Assembly (NCBI RefSeq): GCF_016918855.1
Contig: NZ_JADKYB010000005.1
Span: forward strand, 248,001-312,000
DNA length: 64,000 bases
Direction of reading: 5' to 3'
Source of the DNA: Actinacidiphila acididurans
GTDB lineage: Bacteria > Actinomycetota > Actinomycetes > Streptomycetales > Streptomycetaceae
Under the pieces are notes generated by a model. It saw only the letters and a list, made by a program, of their open reading frames with translations, did no database searches and had not been told where the DNA came from. Both the position numbers and the translations under genes were made by a program. How positions within the stretch are numbered: position 1 is the first letter of the stretch; the number at the start of each line of letters is the position of its first letter. Of the stretch, positions 17,230 to 25,555 are shown one piece after another.

Positions 17230-18564
17230 TCACACGGCGACAGGGACCGGCGCGGCGGCGGCCGGCCGCTGGCGGATGACCAGGGACATGAGCGCGGCGA
17301 CCGCGCACATCGCACCGGAGGTGTACCAGACGATGTCGTAGGAACCGAACGCGTCACGCGCGACGCCACCGAGGTAGGCGACCAGGGCCGCGCCTATCTG
17401 GTGGGCCGCCAGGACCCAGCCGAAGACGATCGCGCTGTCCGCGCCGAAGTGCTCTCGGCACAGGGCGATGGTCGGCGGCACGGTGGCCACCCAGTCCAGA
17501 CCGTAGAAGACGATGAACAGCACCATCGGCGGGTGGATGCTGTCGGCGAGCAGCATGGGGAGGAACACGAGCGAAAGGCCGCGCAGGCCGTAGTAGATCG
17601 CGAGCAGCCGCCTGGGCGAGAGGCGGTCGGTGAAGAAGCCGGAGGCCACCGTGCCGGCGATGTCGAAGACACCGATGACCGCCAGCAGCGAGGCCGCGGT
17701 GGTGACCGGCATGCCGTGGTCGTGCTCGGCGGGCACGAAATGCGTCTTCACCAGGCCGTTGGTGGACGCGCCGCAAATGGCGAAGGCCCCGGACAGCAGC
17801 CAGAACGTGCCCGTGCGCGAGGCGTCCCGCAGCACCCGCAGCGCGCGGCCGGCCGCGCCGGTGACCGGCGGCGGCTTGGGCGTGAACTCGGCCGCGCCGT
17901 AGGCCGCGAGGCCCACGTCCGCGGGGTGGTCCCGCAGCAGGAACCACACGCACGGCACGACCGCGATCGCCGAGAAGGACACGGTGAGGGCGGCGGGCCG
18001 CCAGCCGTGGTGTTCGGTGATCCAGGACAGCAGCGGCAGAAAGACCAGTTGGCCGGCCGCGCCGCCGGCGGTGAGGATGCCGGTGACCAGGCCGCGCCGG
18101 GCCACGAACCAGCGGTTGGCGACGGTCGCGGCGAAGGCCAGCGCCATCGAGCCGCTGCCGAGCCCGACGAGGACGCCCCAGCACAGCACCAGTTGCCAGC
18201 TCTGCGTCATGAAGACGGTCAGCCCGGCGCCGACCGCGATGGTGAACAGCGCGCAGCTCACCACCCGCCGGATGCCGAAACGGTCCATCAGCGCGGCGGC
18301 GAACGGCGAGGTCAGCCCGTACAGGGCCAGGTTGACCGAGACCGCGAAGGCGATCATGCCGCGGGACCAGCCGAACTCGGTGTGCAGCGGGTCGATGAGC
18401 AGGCCGGGCAGCGAGGCGAAGGCGGCGGCGCCGACCAGGGCCACGAAGGTGACGGCCGCCACCGCCCAGGCGCGGTGCACGCGGGGCCGCCGAGCGGGCC
18501 GGCCGGCCGCGGGGCCGCGGTCGGCGAGGGGCGCGGGAGCGTGGGATGTCTGCGTCACCCACAC
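17230..18564 (-). CDS. MFS transporter, oxalate/formate-antiporter-like
   Basis: A 444-residue integral membrane protein with about 12 transmembrane helices in two halves and an MFS loop motif at DRFGIRR after helix 2, repeated as DRLSPRR in the second half. The N-terminal 30 residues are Pro/Arg-rich and cytosolic. The pattern (WSRGMIAFAVSVNLALYGL) is like that of monocarboxylate and oxalate/formate family transporters. The GTG at 18564 is a choice among several GTG codons; no strong ribosome binding site marks it. It is divergent from a GlxA-type regulator only 64 bases away, which makes it a likely target of that regulator. Confidence 0.85.
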   Translation of the reverse strand: MWVTQTSHAPAPLADRGPAAGRPARRPRVHRAWAVAAVTFVALVGAAAFASLPGLLIDPLHTEFGWSRGMIAFAVSVNLALYGLTSPFAAALMDRFGIRRVVSCALFTIAVGAGLTVFMTQSWQLVLCWGVLVGLGSGSMALAFAATVANRWFVARRGLVTGILTAGGAAGQLVFLPLLSWITEHHGWRPAALTVSFSAIAVVPCVWFLLRDHPADVGLAAYGAAEFTPKPPPVTGAAGRALRVLRDASRTGTFWLLSGAFAICGASTNGLVKTHFVPAEHDHGMPVTTAASLLAVIGVFDIAGTVASGFFTDRLSPRRLLAIYYGLRGLSLVFLPMLLADSIHPPMVLFIVFYGLDWVATVPPTIALCREHFGADSAIVFGWVLAAHQIGAALVAYLGGVARDAFGSYDIVWYTSGAMCAVAALMSLVIRQRPAAAAPVPVAV

Positions 18565-18628
18565 AGTGTCAGGAACCTGATCAACGCGAACGAGTGGCCG
18601 AAAGGCCATGATGTGAAAGGATCGGGCC

Positions 18629-19675
18629 ATGGCCGAATCACCGAATCCCGCCGTCCCGAGCCCGGGTGCCGCCGCCGGGTCCGCGGTCTTCCGGCACCCG
18701 GACCGGCACCACATCGCGGTCTTCGCGCTGGACGGGGTGATCCCGTTCGAGCTGGGCATTCCGCTGCGGATCTTCGGCGCCGCCCGACATCCGGACGACG
18801 AGAGCCCGCTGTACGAGATCGCGACGTGCAGCCTGCGGCCCGGGCCGGTGCGGACCGACGCCGACTTCTCGATCATGGTGGAGCACGGCCTCGCCGCGCT
18901 GCGGGAAGCGGACACCGTGGTGTTCCCGGCCTCGCACGAGCTCGGCCCGGTCTACACCCAGGGCCTGCTCACTCCCCCGCTGGTCGAGGCGTTCGGCGCG
19001 ATCCGGCCGGGGGCGCGCGTGGTGTCCATCTGCACCGGCTCGTTCCTGCTGGGCGCGGCCGGGCTGCTCGACGGCCGGCCCGCGACCACCCACTGGTCCA
19101 GCGCCGACCTCTTCCAGCGGCTGTTCCCCCGGATCCGGGTCGACCCGGACGTGCTGTACGTGGACGACGGCGACGTGCTGACCTCGGCCGGGGTCGCGGC
19201 CGGCGTCGACCTGTGCCTGCACATCGTGCGGCGCGACTTCGGTACGGCGGTGGCCAACTCGATCGCCCGCCGCACCGTGGTGCCCCCGCACCGGGAGGGC
19301 GGGCAGGCGCAGTACATCCGGCGGCCGCTGCCCGAGCCGCGGCTGGCCACCACCGAGAAGGCCCGGGCCTGGGCCCTGGACCGTCTCGACCAGCCACTGA
19401 CCCTGCGGCAGATGGCCGACCGCGAGGCGATGAGCGTGCGCACCTTCACCCGGCGGTTCCGCGAGGAGGTCGGGATGAGCCCCGGCCAGTGGCTGACCCA
19501 GCAGCGAGTGGAGCACGCCCGGCAGCTGCTGGAGTCCACCGGCCTGGGCATCGATCAGGTGGCGCAAAGGGCGGGGTTCGGCACGGCCGCCTCCATGCGG
19601 CAGCACCTCCAGGCGGCGCTCGGCGTGTCACCGACGGCGTACCGCCGCACCTTCCGGGCCGGCGCCCGCGCGTAG
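18629..19675 (+). CDS. GlxA-family (DJ-1/PfpI plus AraC) transcriptional regulator
   Basis: A 348-residue protein with a DJ-1/PfpI-like N-terminal domain (about 28-205), including the nucleophile-elbow sequence SICTGSFLL, and a C-terminal AraC HTH pair (about 240-345) with MSVRTFTRRFREEVGMSPGQW and a second helix set ending GVSPTAYRRTFR. The family includes regulators of choline, carnitine, arginine and xenobiotic use. The DJ-1 domain binds the effector rather than acting as a protease. It is divergent from the MFS transporter with a 64-base gap, suggesting the pair forms one uptake or export unit under its own control. The ATG at 18629 is preceded by AAAGGAT. Confidence 0.93.
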   Translation: MAESPNPAVPSPGAAAGSAVFRHPDRHHIAVFALDGVIPFELGIPLRIFGAARHPDDESPLYEIATCSLRPGPVRTDADFSIMVEHGLAALREADTVVFPASHELGPVYTQGLLTPPLVEAFGAIRPGARVVSICTGSFLLGAAGLLDGRPATTHWSSADLFQRLFPRIRVDPDVLYVDDGDVLTSAGVAAGVDLCLHIVRRDFGTAVANSIARRTVVPPHREGGQAQYIRRPLPEPRLATTEKARAWALDRLDQPLTLRQMADREAMSVRTFTRRFREEVGMSPGQWLTQQRVEHARQLLESTGLGIDQVAQRAGFGTAASMRQHLQAALGVSPTAYRRTFRAGARA

Positions 19676-19774
19676 CCCACGCCGGGGCCGGACAGCGGGA
19701 GGGTCCGGCCCGGGGACGGGCGCGGGCTCTTCGGATCGCCGCGGGAGAGGCGGCCCGTAGGCCGTCGGGCCGGA

Positions 19775-20182
19775 TCAGGACAGGACGGTGGCGCGGTCGA
19801 CCTCGCACCAGATCTGCTTGCCCGTGCCCTCGGGGTGCCAGCCCCAGCGGTCGGCGAGGCCGTCGACCAGCTCCAGGCCGCGGCCGCCGGTGTCGTCACG
19901 CCGGGCGTGGCGCGGGGCGGGCGCGGCCTGGCTCACGTCGGTCACCTCGACCCGGACGGGCGCGGCCGGTGCGACCGGGAAGAGCACGCGCAGTACGGCG
20001 GGACAGCCGGTGTGGACGACCGCGTTGGTCACCAGCTCCGAGATGAGCAGGATCAGGGTCTCGGCCACCGGCTCGTCGGCTCGTATTCCGGAACCCGCCA
20101 GCCTTGACCGCGCCCATCGGCGGGCCCGGCCCACTTCCGCGGGGTCCGCGCCCACCTCAAGCTGCACCTGAAGCACCTGCAC
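19775..20182 (-). CDS. Anti-sigma-factor-type serine kinase (HATPase, RsbW/SpoIIAB-like)
   Basis: A 135-residue GHKL ATPase domain protein. The N box reads LLISELVTNAVVHT and the G box DDTGGRGLELVDGLADRWG; GKQIWCEV closes the fold. Streptomyces have dozens of these single-domain kinases, which bind sigma-B-like factors or phosphorylate STAS antagonists. A STAS protein gene lies about 1 kb away (21111-21554) on the same strand, but they are not in one operon because the macro gene lies between them. The start is a GTG at 20182; further GTG codons two and five residues in are equally possible. Confidence 0.88.
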   Translation of the reverse strand: MQVLQVQLEVGADPAEVGRARRWARSRLAGSGIRADEPVAETLILLISELVTNAVVHTGCPAVLRVLFPVAPAAPVRVEVTDVSQAAPAPRHARRDDTGGRGLELVDGLADRWGWHPEGTGKQIWCEVDRATVLS

Positions 20183-20541
20183 TGCTCACACCATCCGAAC
20201 CGGCGGATACGACGCCCCATGGCGACCCGCGATCACCGAGCGTGATCCCGGCCTGACACAGCATGATTGACCCGCTGTCACCCCAACAAGCGCTTCGGGC
20301 ATATTCCGGCGCGACACGGCAGGCATGCTGCATACTGTGCGGCCCCTCCGGGGCGGTACCGCGTGCGCCGTCGCGGCCCGCGTCCGGCGGGGCCGGACGG
20401 AGCCTTGGAGGAAGCGGGTACATACACGCACTCGACGGAGCGTACCCGAGCGAAGTCCCCATGCCACGGCGTAACAAGTCACGCATCGGACACAACACCG
20501 TGCGGACGCTCAGTAATCAGGCCATCGACGGCACGCGTGAA
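20183..20541. promoter_or_regulatory. Intergenic region upstream of the HATPase gene
   Basis: These 359 bases include a perfect inverted repeat GATCAC (20231-20236) and GTGATC (20242-20247) with a 5-base spacer, about 50 bp before the HATPase start, a possible operator. A GGAGGAAG motif at 20405-20412 on the plus strand is not followed by a usable start codon. The frames here have no plausible product. Confidence 0.35.
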
Positions 20542-21048
20542 TTACATATAGACGACAAAAGCCTCATATGCGGCGGCATCGAAGAGGACAAAGCGGACTT
20601 CACGTACGGCGGTGTCGGCCGCGCGGACCGTACCGACCGCGATCCGCGCACCGTCGTCCATCGGCCAGCCGTAGATGCCGGTGGAGACGGCGGGGAAGGC
20701 GACCGTGGCGGCGCCGAGCTCGTCGGCGACCCGCAGGGACTCGCGGTAGCAGGAGGCGAGGAGGCCGGAGCGGTCCTCGCCGGCCCGCCAGACCGGGCCG
20801 ACCGTGTGGATCACCCAGCGCGCGGGCAGCCGTCCGGCGGTGGTCGCTACCGCCTGCCCGGTGGGCAGCCCGGAACCGTAGTGGGAAGCGCGCAGATCAC
20901 GGCACGCGTTCAGGATCTCCGGGCCGCCCTTGCGGTGGATGGCGCCGTCCACGCCCCCGCCGCCCAGGAGCGAGGAATTGGCGGCGTTGACGACGGCGTC
21001 AACCTGCTGTTCGGTGATGTCACCCTGTACGAATTCGACCTGAACCAT
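20542..21048 (-). CDS. Macro-domain O-acetyl-ADP-ribose deacetylase-like protein
   Basis: A 168-residue stand-alone macro domain. The ADP-ribose pocket motifs are complete: GDIT at the N terminus, VNAANSSLLGGGGVDGAIHR, and AFPAVSTGIYGWP towards the C terminus. Members of this MacroD/YmdB-like group hydrolyse O-acetyl-ADP-ribose or remove mono-ADP-ribose from proteins. The ATG at 21048 (MVQVEFVQGDIT) is the natural start; upstream codons in the same frame extend 85 residues without similarity to the fold. The gene is followed by a gap rather than an operon partner. It may balance ADP-ribosylation in differentiation, but nothing here shows a specific partner. Confidence 0.9.
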   Translation of the reverse strand: MVQVEFVQGDITEQQVDAVVNAANSSLLGGGGVDGAIHRKGGPEILNACRDLRASHYGSGLPTGQAVATTAGRLPARWVIHTVGPVWRAGEDRSGLLASCYRESLRVADELGAATVAFPAVSTGIYGWPMDDGARIAVGTVRAADTAVREVRFVLFDAAAYEAFVVYM

Positions 21049-21110
21049 GAGGCCATGGTGGCCCGGCGGCGGGCCTCGGGCGAGCGCATGACTCCCGTAC
21101 CCGCCGAGCG

Positions 21111-21554
21111 TCAGGCGGACAGCGGGCGGGCCGAGTCGTCGGTGGCAGCCGTCAGATCGGGATAGACCTCGAACAGCCGGCGTACGCCCAGCGCGGCCAG
21201 CACCCGGTTGACATGCGCCTCTCCGCCGGCGCTCGCACCGGCGCCCAAGCGGGGCGCGCCCGGCGCGTCCTGCGGCAGCACGATGCGCAACCGCCCGGCG
21301 CACGACCGCATCAGCCGACGTGCGCCGATCATCACGCCCACCCCGCTGGAGTCGCAGAAGCGCACTCCGGCCAGGTCGAGGACCACCTGCCGCCGCCCCT
21401 CGGCGACCGCGTCGTGCACGTTCTGCCGGACCGCGGGTGAGGAGATCAGGTCCATTTCGCCCGCGACCGTCACCACCACCCAGCCGTCCCGCTCGGCCCG
21501 GGTCACCTCCACGCGGTTCCCACCTCGCCTCGCCGTCGGCTCCGGAGTCGTCAT
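21111..21554 (-). CDS. STAS-domain anti-sigma factor antagonist
   Basis: A 147-residue protein with a STAS domain at about 12-110. VVVTVAGEMDLISSPAV forms the first strands, and FCDSSGVGVMIGARR carries the conserved serine pair that HATPase-type anti-sigma kinases phosphorylate. An 18-residue Gly/Ala-rich insertion (APGAPRLGAGASAGGEA) lengthens the domain before its last helix. The start is ATG 21554; a GTG immediately upstream is possible. It is divergent from the ECF sigma gene, and a HATPase anti-sigma gene lies near, so a partner-switching module is possible though unproven. Confidence 0.9.
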   Translation of the reverse strand: MTTPEPTARRGGNRVEVTRAERDGWVVVTVAGEMDLISSPAVRQNVHDAVAEGRRQVVLDLAGVRFCDSSGVGVMIGARRLMRSCAGRLRIVLPQDAPGAPRLGAGASAGGEAHVNRVLAALGVRRLFEVYPDLTAATDDSARPLSA

Positions 21555-21774
21555 CACACCGACCCTATGCCCGTTCTCGGTCGTAACTCTGCCGTCTTCC
21601 GGTCACACCCGGATAACGGACCGCCAAAAGCGGTCGCCCCGGCGAACGGGTTGCGGCAAAGCAGGGTACGCCTCATCAGGTGCCCGGTACCGTCGGGAAA
21701 GCATCCGGACGAGCCGAACACGATTGGCTACGGTGGGTGTCGAGAGGGTGGGACGAGGCCGAGGGGGCCGGGAG

Positions 21775-22374
21775 ATGGCGACACCCGCACCACCGCGCTG
21801 GGACCGCAGGATGCAGCAGCGGCTCGCGCGGGGCGAGGAAGCCGCGCTCGGCGAGCTCTACGACCGGTACGCCTCGCTCGTGCACGGCCTGGCGCACCGG
21901 GTGACGGCCGACCACGACGCCGCCGACCTGATCACCCGTGAAGTCTTCGGCTACATATGGGAGAACCCGGACGCCTACGACCCCAAGGGCGGTTCGCTGC
22001 GCTCGTGGATAGCGGCGATCACCCAGCGGCAGGCGGTGCACCGGCTGCGGCAGAACGAGAGCCGGGGCCGGTCGAACCCGGACGAGGTGGAGACCAGGGT
22101 GCGCGAGGCGAACACCGCGGCGCGCGCCGACTTCATTGTCACCTCGATGCCCGAGCCGCTGCGCGCCGCCCTCGAACTCGCCTACCGCGAGCGGCTGGAC
22201 TACCGCGCCGCCGCTGCCGGACTCGGCGTCAGCGAGGCCGAGGCGCGCCGCCGGCTGCGGCTCGGCCTGCAGTTGCTGTCCACGGCCATGGAGCCGGCCG
22301 ACGAGGCGGCGGACCCGCTGCGGCACCGGGTCCCGCCCCCGATCGGGTACCGGAGCCGACGGGGACAGCGGTGA
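21775..22374 (+). CDS. ECF-type RNA polymerase sigma factor
   Basis: The 199-residue protein has sigma-70 region 2 (about 15-80: LYDRYASLVHGLAHRV ... FGYIWENPDAYD) and region 4 (about 125-180: MPEPLRAALELAYRERLDYRAAAAGLGVSEAEARRR), separated by a short linker as in ECF factors. The start is ATG 21775 with a GGGGGCCGGGAG purine tract upstream. The stop overlaps the GTG of the next gene (GTGA), so the two are translationally coupled. The partner has a zinc-finger anti-sigma motif, which strongly suggests a sigma/anti-sigma pair. The signal sensed is unknown. Confidence 0.92.
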   Translation: MATPAPPRWDRRMQQRLARGEEAALGELYDRYASLVHGLAHRVTADHDAADLITREVFGYIWENPDAYDPKGGSLRSWIAAITQRQAVHRLRQNESRGRSNPDEVETRVREANTAARADFIVTSMPEPLRAALELAYRERLDYRAAAAGLGVSEAEARRRLRLGLQLLSTAMEPADEAADPLRHRVPPPIGYRSRRGQR

Positions 22375-23858
22375 GCGGCCCTGCGTTCCGGGACGGCGAC
22401 GGCGGACGTGAAGGCGGTGGCGGACGCGGGGGCAGCGGTGACGACGGCGTGCCGCGCGTGCCGTACCAGCGCGACCGGAGCGCCCGCAACAGGCCGCCCG
22501 ACGACGACACCCGGCGCCGGCCGCCGCACCACCCGGCGCGCGATCCGGCGTACGGTTCGCCGCGCGGTCCCGCGTACGACCCCGCTTACGATCCGGCGCG
22601 CGACGCCACGTACCGCCCCCCGTACGGCCCCCGACCGGTGGACGAGACGGGCGACGGTCCGCAGGGGCCGGCCGTGACGCCGCGGCAGTCGCGCCCCGAC
22701 GCGGGCTTCGACCACCACACGCTCAAGTCGCTGCTCGGCGCCTGGGCGCTGACCGCGTGCTCCCGGGAGGAGGCGCTGGCCGTCGAGGAGCACCTCACCG
22801 GCTGCGCCGCCTGCGCCGAGGAGGCGTTACGGCTGCGCGACGCGGTGAGCCTGCTGCACCGTGAGGAGACCCTCGACCTCGATCCGCTGCTGCGGGCCCG
22901 GGTGCTGGAGGGGTGCCTCGGGCGGCGCCCGGCGCGGATCCCGGTGCCGGAGTGGGCCGGGCCGTACGACGCGGAGGCCGCCCGGCTGGACGCGCTGCTG
23001 CGCGACCTCGGCGATTCGTACTGGAAGGCGCCGGTGGAACTGCGCTGGTTCGAGGGCGCCCCGGTGTCCCGCCGGGTCACCGTCGAGCAGGTCATCGCGC
23101 ACCTGACCGCCCTGGACAGCCTGGTCGGGCGGCCCCTGGGACTGCCGGAGCCGGGCGGGGACCCGGCGGCACCTCCGGAGCGCGCGAGCCGGGGGCGCCT
23201 GCGCCGGGTACGCCCCGAGCACGAGCTCCCCCTCGACCCGTGGGAGCGCACGGCGGCCCACTGGGCGGCGCAGAACCACCTGCCCGGCGCGACCCTGCGC
23301 TCCCTGTGGCGGGAGCAGACCCACAACCTTGTCCGTACCGTGTCGTTTGCAGGACAGGGAGTGGCCGCACTCACGGTCGAGTACGGCGTGGCCGCGCTCC
23401 CGTTGCGGGACGCCTTCGTGGACCGGGCGTTCGAGTGCTGGATGCACGCCGCCGACATCGCCGAGGCGGTGGACTACCCGTACGAGCCGCCCGCGCCGCG
23501 CAGCCTCAACCGGATGGTCGACCTGGCAGCGCGGCTGCTGCCGGACGTGCTCGCCGAGCGGCGCCGGGCCGGGCTGACCACTTCGCCGTCCCGCCTGGTG
23601 GCGGCGGGGCGGCCGGGACGTTCCCTGCTGCTGGAGATCGACGGCCCCGGCGGCGGCGAATGGTATCTGCCGCTGGACTCCCCGGGCGCGCTCGCCTCTC
23701 CCGAGGAGACGGTGGCGCACGTGGCGATGGACAGCGTGGAGTTCTGCCGGCTCGCCGCCGGTCGCATCGAGCCGGAACAGATCGCGGCCGGTCAGCTCGG
23801 TGACCGCGCGGTGATCAGAGATGTGCTCTTCGCGACCGCTTCGTTGTCACGGATGTGA
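22371..23858 (+). CDS. Zinc-finger anti-sigma factor fused to a maleylpyruvate-isomerase-like domain
   Basis: The 495-residue protein starts at a GTG overlapping the sigma gene stop by four bases. Residues 1-115 are disordered, with imperfect repeats of DPAYDPAR type. About 116-165 form a zf-HC2 anti-sigma motif: HHTLKSLLGAWALTAC, then EEHLTGCAAC (His, then CxxC). The rest (about 190-490) resembles the mycothiol-dependent maleylpyruvate isomerase (DinB-like) fold, with RRVTVEQVIAHLTALDSLV and FECWMHAADIAEAV, which carries the likely metal-ligand histidines. No membrane segment is visible, so it would act as a soluble, probably thiol- or metal-responsive anti-sigma factor. The fused isomerase-like part could sense mycothiol status; this is inference. 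Confidence 0.87.
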   Translation: MSGPAFRDGDGGREGGGGRGGSGDDGVPRVPYQRDRSARNRPPDDDTRRRPPHHPARDPAYGSPRGPAYDPAYDPARDATYRPPYGPRPVDETGDGPQGPAVTPRQSRPDAGFDHHTLKSLLGAWALTACSREEALAVEEHLTGCAACAEEALRLRDAVSLLHREETLDLDPLLRARVLEGCLGRRPARIPVPEWAGPYDAEAARLDALLRDLGDSYWKAPVELRWFEGAPVSRRVTVEQVIAHLTALDSLVGRPLGLPEPGGDPAAPPERASRGRLRRVRPEHELPLDPWERTAAHWAAQNHLPGATLRSLWREQTHNLVRTVSFAGQGVAALTVEYGVAALPLRDAFVDRAFECWMHAADIAEAVDYPYEPPAPRSLNRMVDLAARLLPDVLAERRRAGLTTSPSRLVAAGRPGRSLLLEIDGPGGGEWYLPLDSPGALASPEETVAHVAMDSVEFCRLAAGRIEPEQIAAGQLGDRAVIRDVLFATASLSRM

Positions 23859-23919
23859 GCGTGCGCAACCGACATGCGCAAACGAGCGGTTCAGGTTGCT
23901 CAGGCGCGCGCGGAACCCG

Positions 23920-24795
23920 TCAGGCGAAGACCACAGTGCGGCGGCCGTTGAGCAGCACCCGGTGCTCGCTGTGCCACTTCACCGCCCGGGCCAGTGCCTG
24001 GCACTCCACGTCGCGGCCGATCGCGACGAGCTGCTCGGGGGTGACCCCGTGGCCGACCCGTTCGACCTCCTGCTCGATGATCGGCCCCTCGTCGAGGTCG
24101 GCCGTCACGTAGTGCGCGGTCGCGCCGATCAGCTTCACGCCCCGGGCGTGCGCCTGGTGGTACGGCTTGGCGCCCTTGAAGCTCGGCAGGAAGGAGTGGT
24201 GGATGTTGATGATCCGCCCGGACAACTGGCCGCACAGGTCGTCCGACAGGACCTGCATGTAGCGGGCGAGGACGACGAGTTCCACGCCTTCCTTCTCCAC
24301 CAGCCGCAGCAGCTCCGCCTCGGCCTCGGCCTTGTTGTCCCTGGTGACGGGGATGTGGTGGAAGGGCACGCCGTAGGACCCGGCCAGGTCGCGGAAGTCG
24401 GTGTGGTTGCTGACGACGGCCGCGATCTCCACCGGCAGCGCGCCGATGCTGGCCCGGAACAGCAGGTCGTTCAGGCAGTGGCCGAACTTGCTCACCATGA
24501 GCACGATCCGCATCCGCTCCTCGGACGGGTGGATCGCCCACTCCATGTGGTAGGCCTCCGCCACCGCCGCGAAGCTCGCCCGCAGCTTGTCCGCGGTCAC
24601 CGCCGACTCGGCGGAGAAGTGCACGCGCATGAAGAACAGCCCGGTGTCGCGGTCGCCGAACTGCTGGCTGTCCACGATGTTGCAGCCGGTCATGAAGAGG
24701 TAGCTGGACACCGCGTGCACGATGCCCTGCTTGTCCGGGCACGACAGCGTCAGGACGTACTGCGGGTCGGCGGACCGCGGCGGCTCAGCGTTCAC
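23920..24795 (-). CDS. purU: Formyltetrahydrofolate deformylase
   Basis: PurU hydrolyses 10-formyl-tetrahydrofolate to formate and tetrahydrofolate, balancing one-carbon pools and supplying formate for purine synthesis. The 291-residue protein has an N-terminal ACT domain (about 12-90: LTLSCPDKQGIVHAVSSYLF) and a C-terminal formyltransferase-like domain. Its catalytic motifs are VSNHTDF, HHSFLPSF with the key Asn-His in INIHHSFLP, and the downstream Asp of ADLDEGPIIEQ. The start is the GTG at 24795; a further in-frame GTG lies six codons upstream. It converges on the anti-sigma gene. Confidence 0.96.
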   Translation of the reverse strand: MNAEPPRSADPQYVLTLSCPDKQGIVHAVSSYLFMTGCNIVDSQQFGDRDTGLFFMRVHFSAESAVTADKLRASFAAVAEAYHMEWAIHPSEERMRIVLMVSKFGHCLNDLLFRASIGALPVEIAAVVSNHTDFRDLAGSYGVPFHHIPVTRDNKAEAEAELLRLVEKEGVELVVLARYMQVLSDDLCGQLSGRIINIHHSFLPSFKGAKPYHQAHARGVKLIGATAHYVTADLDEGPIIEQEVERVGHGVTPEQLVAIGRDVECQALARAVKWHSEHRVLLNGRRTVVFA

Positions 24796-24948
24796 CCGGC
24801 CAGCCTCGCACACCCGCCCGCACCCGCGCCCCGCTGTCCGTACAGCGGGACGCCTCGGCCGGCGTCGTAGCAGGCGTCGCGCACGAGGACGTACGACACG
24901 GCCCGCACGACGCAGTACCGCCCGGGTGCCCGCTGAGGCGGTGCCCGC

Positions 24949-25386
24949 TCAGGCGGACCGGGTGTAGATCGCCAGCACCTCGAGGGAGCGCGGGGGCGAG
25001 TCGGGGTCGTCGCCGTCGGCCACCGCCAGCCGCAGGTGCGCCTCGCGGGCCGCGCGGACCGCCTCCGGCCAGCCGTGGTGCTCCAGGTACGAGGCGGCCG
25101 GAGCGTCGGCGCCCACCTGGTGCAGGATCTTCAGCACCCGCAGCACCGCCACGTCGACGAGCGCGGCCTCCTGCGAGTCGCGGAAGATCGTCCCGACGTA
25201 CTTCTCGGCGGACCAGTTGTCCAGCCAGGTGTCCTCGACGAGCCGGTACACGGCGTCGGTGACGTCCCCGTAGCCCGGGCGCCCGGTCCCCCAGACCTCC
25301 CGCTGGAACACCGGGTCGCTGATCATGTGCAGCGCGGAACGCACATTGCTGCGCCAGCGCCACCACGGCATGTCGTTGAGCGGCAT
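24949..25386 (-). CDS. SCO4402-family conserved actinobacterial protein
   Basis: A small soluble alpha-helical protein of 145 residues beginning MPLNDMPWWRWRSNVR. It matches, as far as I recall, a conserved family named after SCO4402 of S. coelicolor, with unknown function. Conserved-looking features are the Trp cluster at the N terminus, GTGRPGYGDVTDAVYRLVEDTWLDNWSAEKY and a C-terminal LEVLAIYTR. The ATG at 25386 was chosen because GGGAGG sits directly upstream; 32 further residues upstream are open but have no site. It lies upstream of purU on the same strand with a 153-base gap. Confidence 0.75.
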   Translation of the reverse strand: MPLNDMPWWRWRSNVRSALHMISDPVFQREVWGTGRPGYGDVTDAVYRLVEDTWLDNWSAEKYVGTIFRDSQEAALVDVAVLRVLKILHQVGADAPAASYLEHHGWPEAVRAAREAHLRLAVADGDDPDSPPRSLEVLAIYTRSA

Positions 25387-25555
25387 GCCTCCCATCGTGG
25401 AGGAGCGGCGGCCACGACGGGAAGAGTTCTCCGAAGCTTGCACAACGTCCGATCGTACGCACTCGAACACCGGCGCCTGCAATTCACCCGAATGTGGCCG
25501 ATCGTTCCCTTGCGGGAACCCTCACGTTGGGGGCGAACCGGAATCTTCCCGATAC

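Noticed and set aside
17185..20046. 953-codon plus-strand frame through the MFS and GlxA region
   Set aside because: It crosses two recognised genes in the wrong frame or strand and changes composition between them.
20263..21165. 300-codon plus-strand frame opposite the macro gene
   Set aside because: Most of it is antisense to the macro domain gene; the first 90 codons have no start with a convincing ribosome binding site.
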